Positions 63,462 to 64,000 of a stretch of DNA of 64,000 nucleotides are shown piece by piece (position 1 is the stretch's first letter; the number at the start of each line of letters is the position of its first letter). Source of the stretch: Moanibacter sp965226025. Lineage in GTDB: Bacteria; Verrucomicrobiota; Verrucomicrobiia; Opitutales; UBA2987. The position numbers and the translations under genes are program-made. The stretch spans positions 1,364,001 through 1,428,000 of the forward strand of contig CBDDCD010000002.1 of NCBI GenBank assembly GCA_965226025.1, written 5' to 3'. The notes beneath the pieces were generated by a model, which worked only from the letters and a program-made list of their open reading frames with translations, was not told the DNA's origin and did no database searches.

Positions 63462-64000
63462 ATGAACGAACACCTTTTGGATTCCTTGCAAATGGCGCGC
63501 TTCGCGGCCCATGGCGTGCTTCGATTCGACCAGCTCGTATCCGACGAGTTGAATGCCGTGGTCCATGCCGAGATGGCCGAGGGCAGCCCTGCCCGTCTTC
63601 CTTATGGAACCCCTCTGTCCGATTGTTTTCCCGCACCCTCGGCCATCGGCGCGGTCATTCGGCTGCCCCAGATTCAGGGAATCATCGAGAGTCTGGTCGG
63701 CCCCAACTCTCTGTATGACCACCACAATCTCCACGTCCTGCCACCCAAACAGGAATCCGCGCAGATCATTCACGGCGACGGCATCATCGACACCCGCATA
63801 CACTTCGACATTCAGCTGTTTTATTTTCCCCATGATGTACCCTCCGAAATGGGAGGCTCCATGGTGGTGCCCGGGAGCCATTTTCGAAGGATCAACTATG
63901 CGACCATCGGGCGCTACCAGAATTTCTTGGGCCAAATGAAGATGGAGGGAAAGGCGGGCACGGTCTTTGTCCTCCACCACGGGATCTGGCACTGCGCGCG
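63462..64000 (+). CDS. Phytanoyl-CoA dioxygenase family protein, 5' part (runs off the window)
   Basis: ATG lies 4 bases after the previous stop, and the frame is open to the window edge (179 codons). RFAAHGVLRFDQLVSDELNA is the usual start. IIHGDGIIDTRIHFDIQLFY contains the iron-site HxD region, then GGSMVVPGSHFRRINYATIG, and VFVLHHGIWHCAR holds the distal His. The third PhyH-type gene in the window; substrate unknown. Confidence 0.85.
   Translation, partial: MNEHLLDSLQMARFAAHGVLRFDQLVSDELNAVVHAEMAEGSPARLPYGTPLSDCFPAPSAIGAVIRLPQIQGIIESLVGPNSLYDHHNLHVLPPKQESAQIIHGDGIIDTRIHFDIQLFYFPHDVPSEMGGSMVVPGSHFRRINYATIGRYQNFLGQMKMEGKAGTVFVLHHGIWHCA

Overview
The window looks like part of a bacterial chromosome of about 55% GC from a lineage rich in phytanoyl-CoA dioxygenases, beta-propeller carbohydrate enzymes and small sugar/acid catabolic genes. 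That mix recalls Candidatus Poribacteria or a related marine/sponge-associated phylum. This is inference from gene content: no rRNA or strong phylogenetic marker is present. LL-diaminopimelate aminotransferase (dapL), a FliA/WhiG-type sigma factor and one tRNA-Phe are the main housekeeping signals.

Layout. 1-10.7 kb: a methylated-amine operon. It has a heterotetrameric sarcosine oxidase / N-methylglutamate dehydrogenase (soxBDAG = mgdABCD order), a type III glutamine synthetase / gamma-glutamylmethylamide synthetase, a nucleoside deaminase and an mgsA-type amidotransferase. Wrecked mgsB and mgsC follow, with insertion sequence copy A sitting inside mgsC. 10.7-17.3 kb: dapL, the sigma factor, a YugP-type membrane protease, an M3 oligopeptidase and tRNA-Phe(GAA). 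17.3-23.4 kb: a lone SIR2-domain gene, an IS1634-family element and IS copy B. 23.4-30.8 kb: carbohydrate-related beta-propeller proteins, a split GH32 and an Ldh2-family dehydrogenase. 31-38 kb: an ankyrin protein, YtoQ, a phytanoyl-CoA dioxygenase gene split by IS copy C, and an M28 peptidase split by a stop codon. 38.4-42.3 kb: a second IS1634-like element split by IS copy D. 42.3-54.8 kb: DUF2848 and unknown proteins, PhyH, a membrane glycosyltransferase-like protein, a metallophosphoesterase/PQQ-propeller fusion, a Zn-dehydrogenase, a propeller protein, a sugar isomerase and NIPSNAP. 55-64 kb: MscS, rhamnose mutarotase, amidohydrolase, aldo/keto reductase, a VOC protein, a bicupin, an MBL-fold hydrolase and the 5' part of another PhyH gene.

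The dominant theme is genome erosion by repeats. Four near-identical copies of a 1.8-kb DDE insertion sequence (one shortened) are present. Three lie inside other genes and leave 5-bp duplications from which the original reading frames can be rebuilt across the insertion (mgsC, phyH, an IS1634 transposase). The fourth sits exactly on a stop codon. At least three families of short inverted repeats with TAG...CTA ends (MITE-like) occupy intergenic spaces, and several supply the stop codon of the gene before them. Palindromic GC-rich dispersed repeats and numerous gene remnants (inositol monophosphatase, hydantoinase B, AAA ATPase, quinone oxidoreductase, RraA) fill most remaining gaps.
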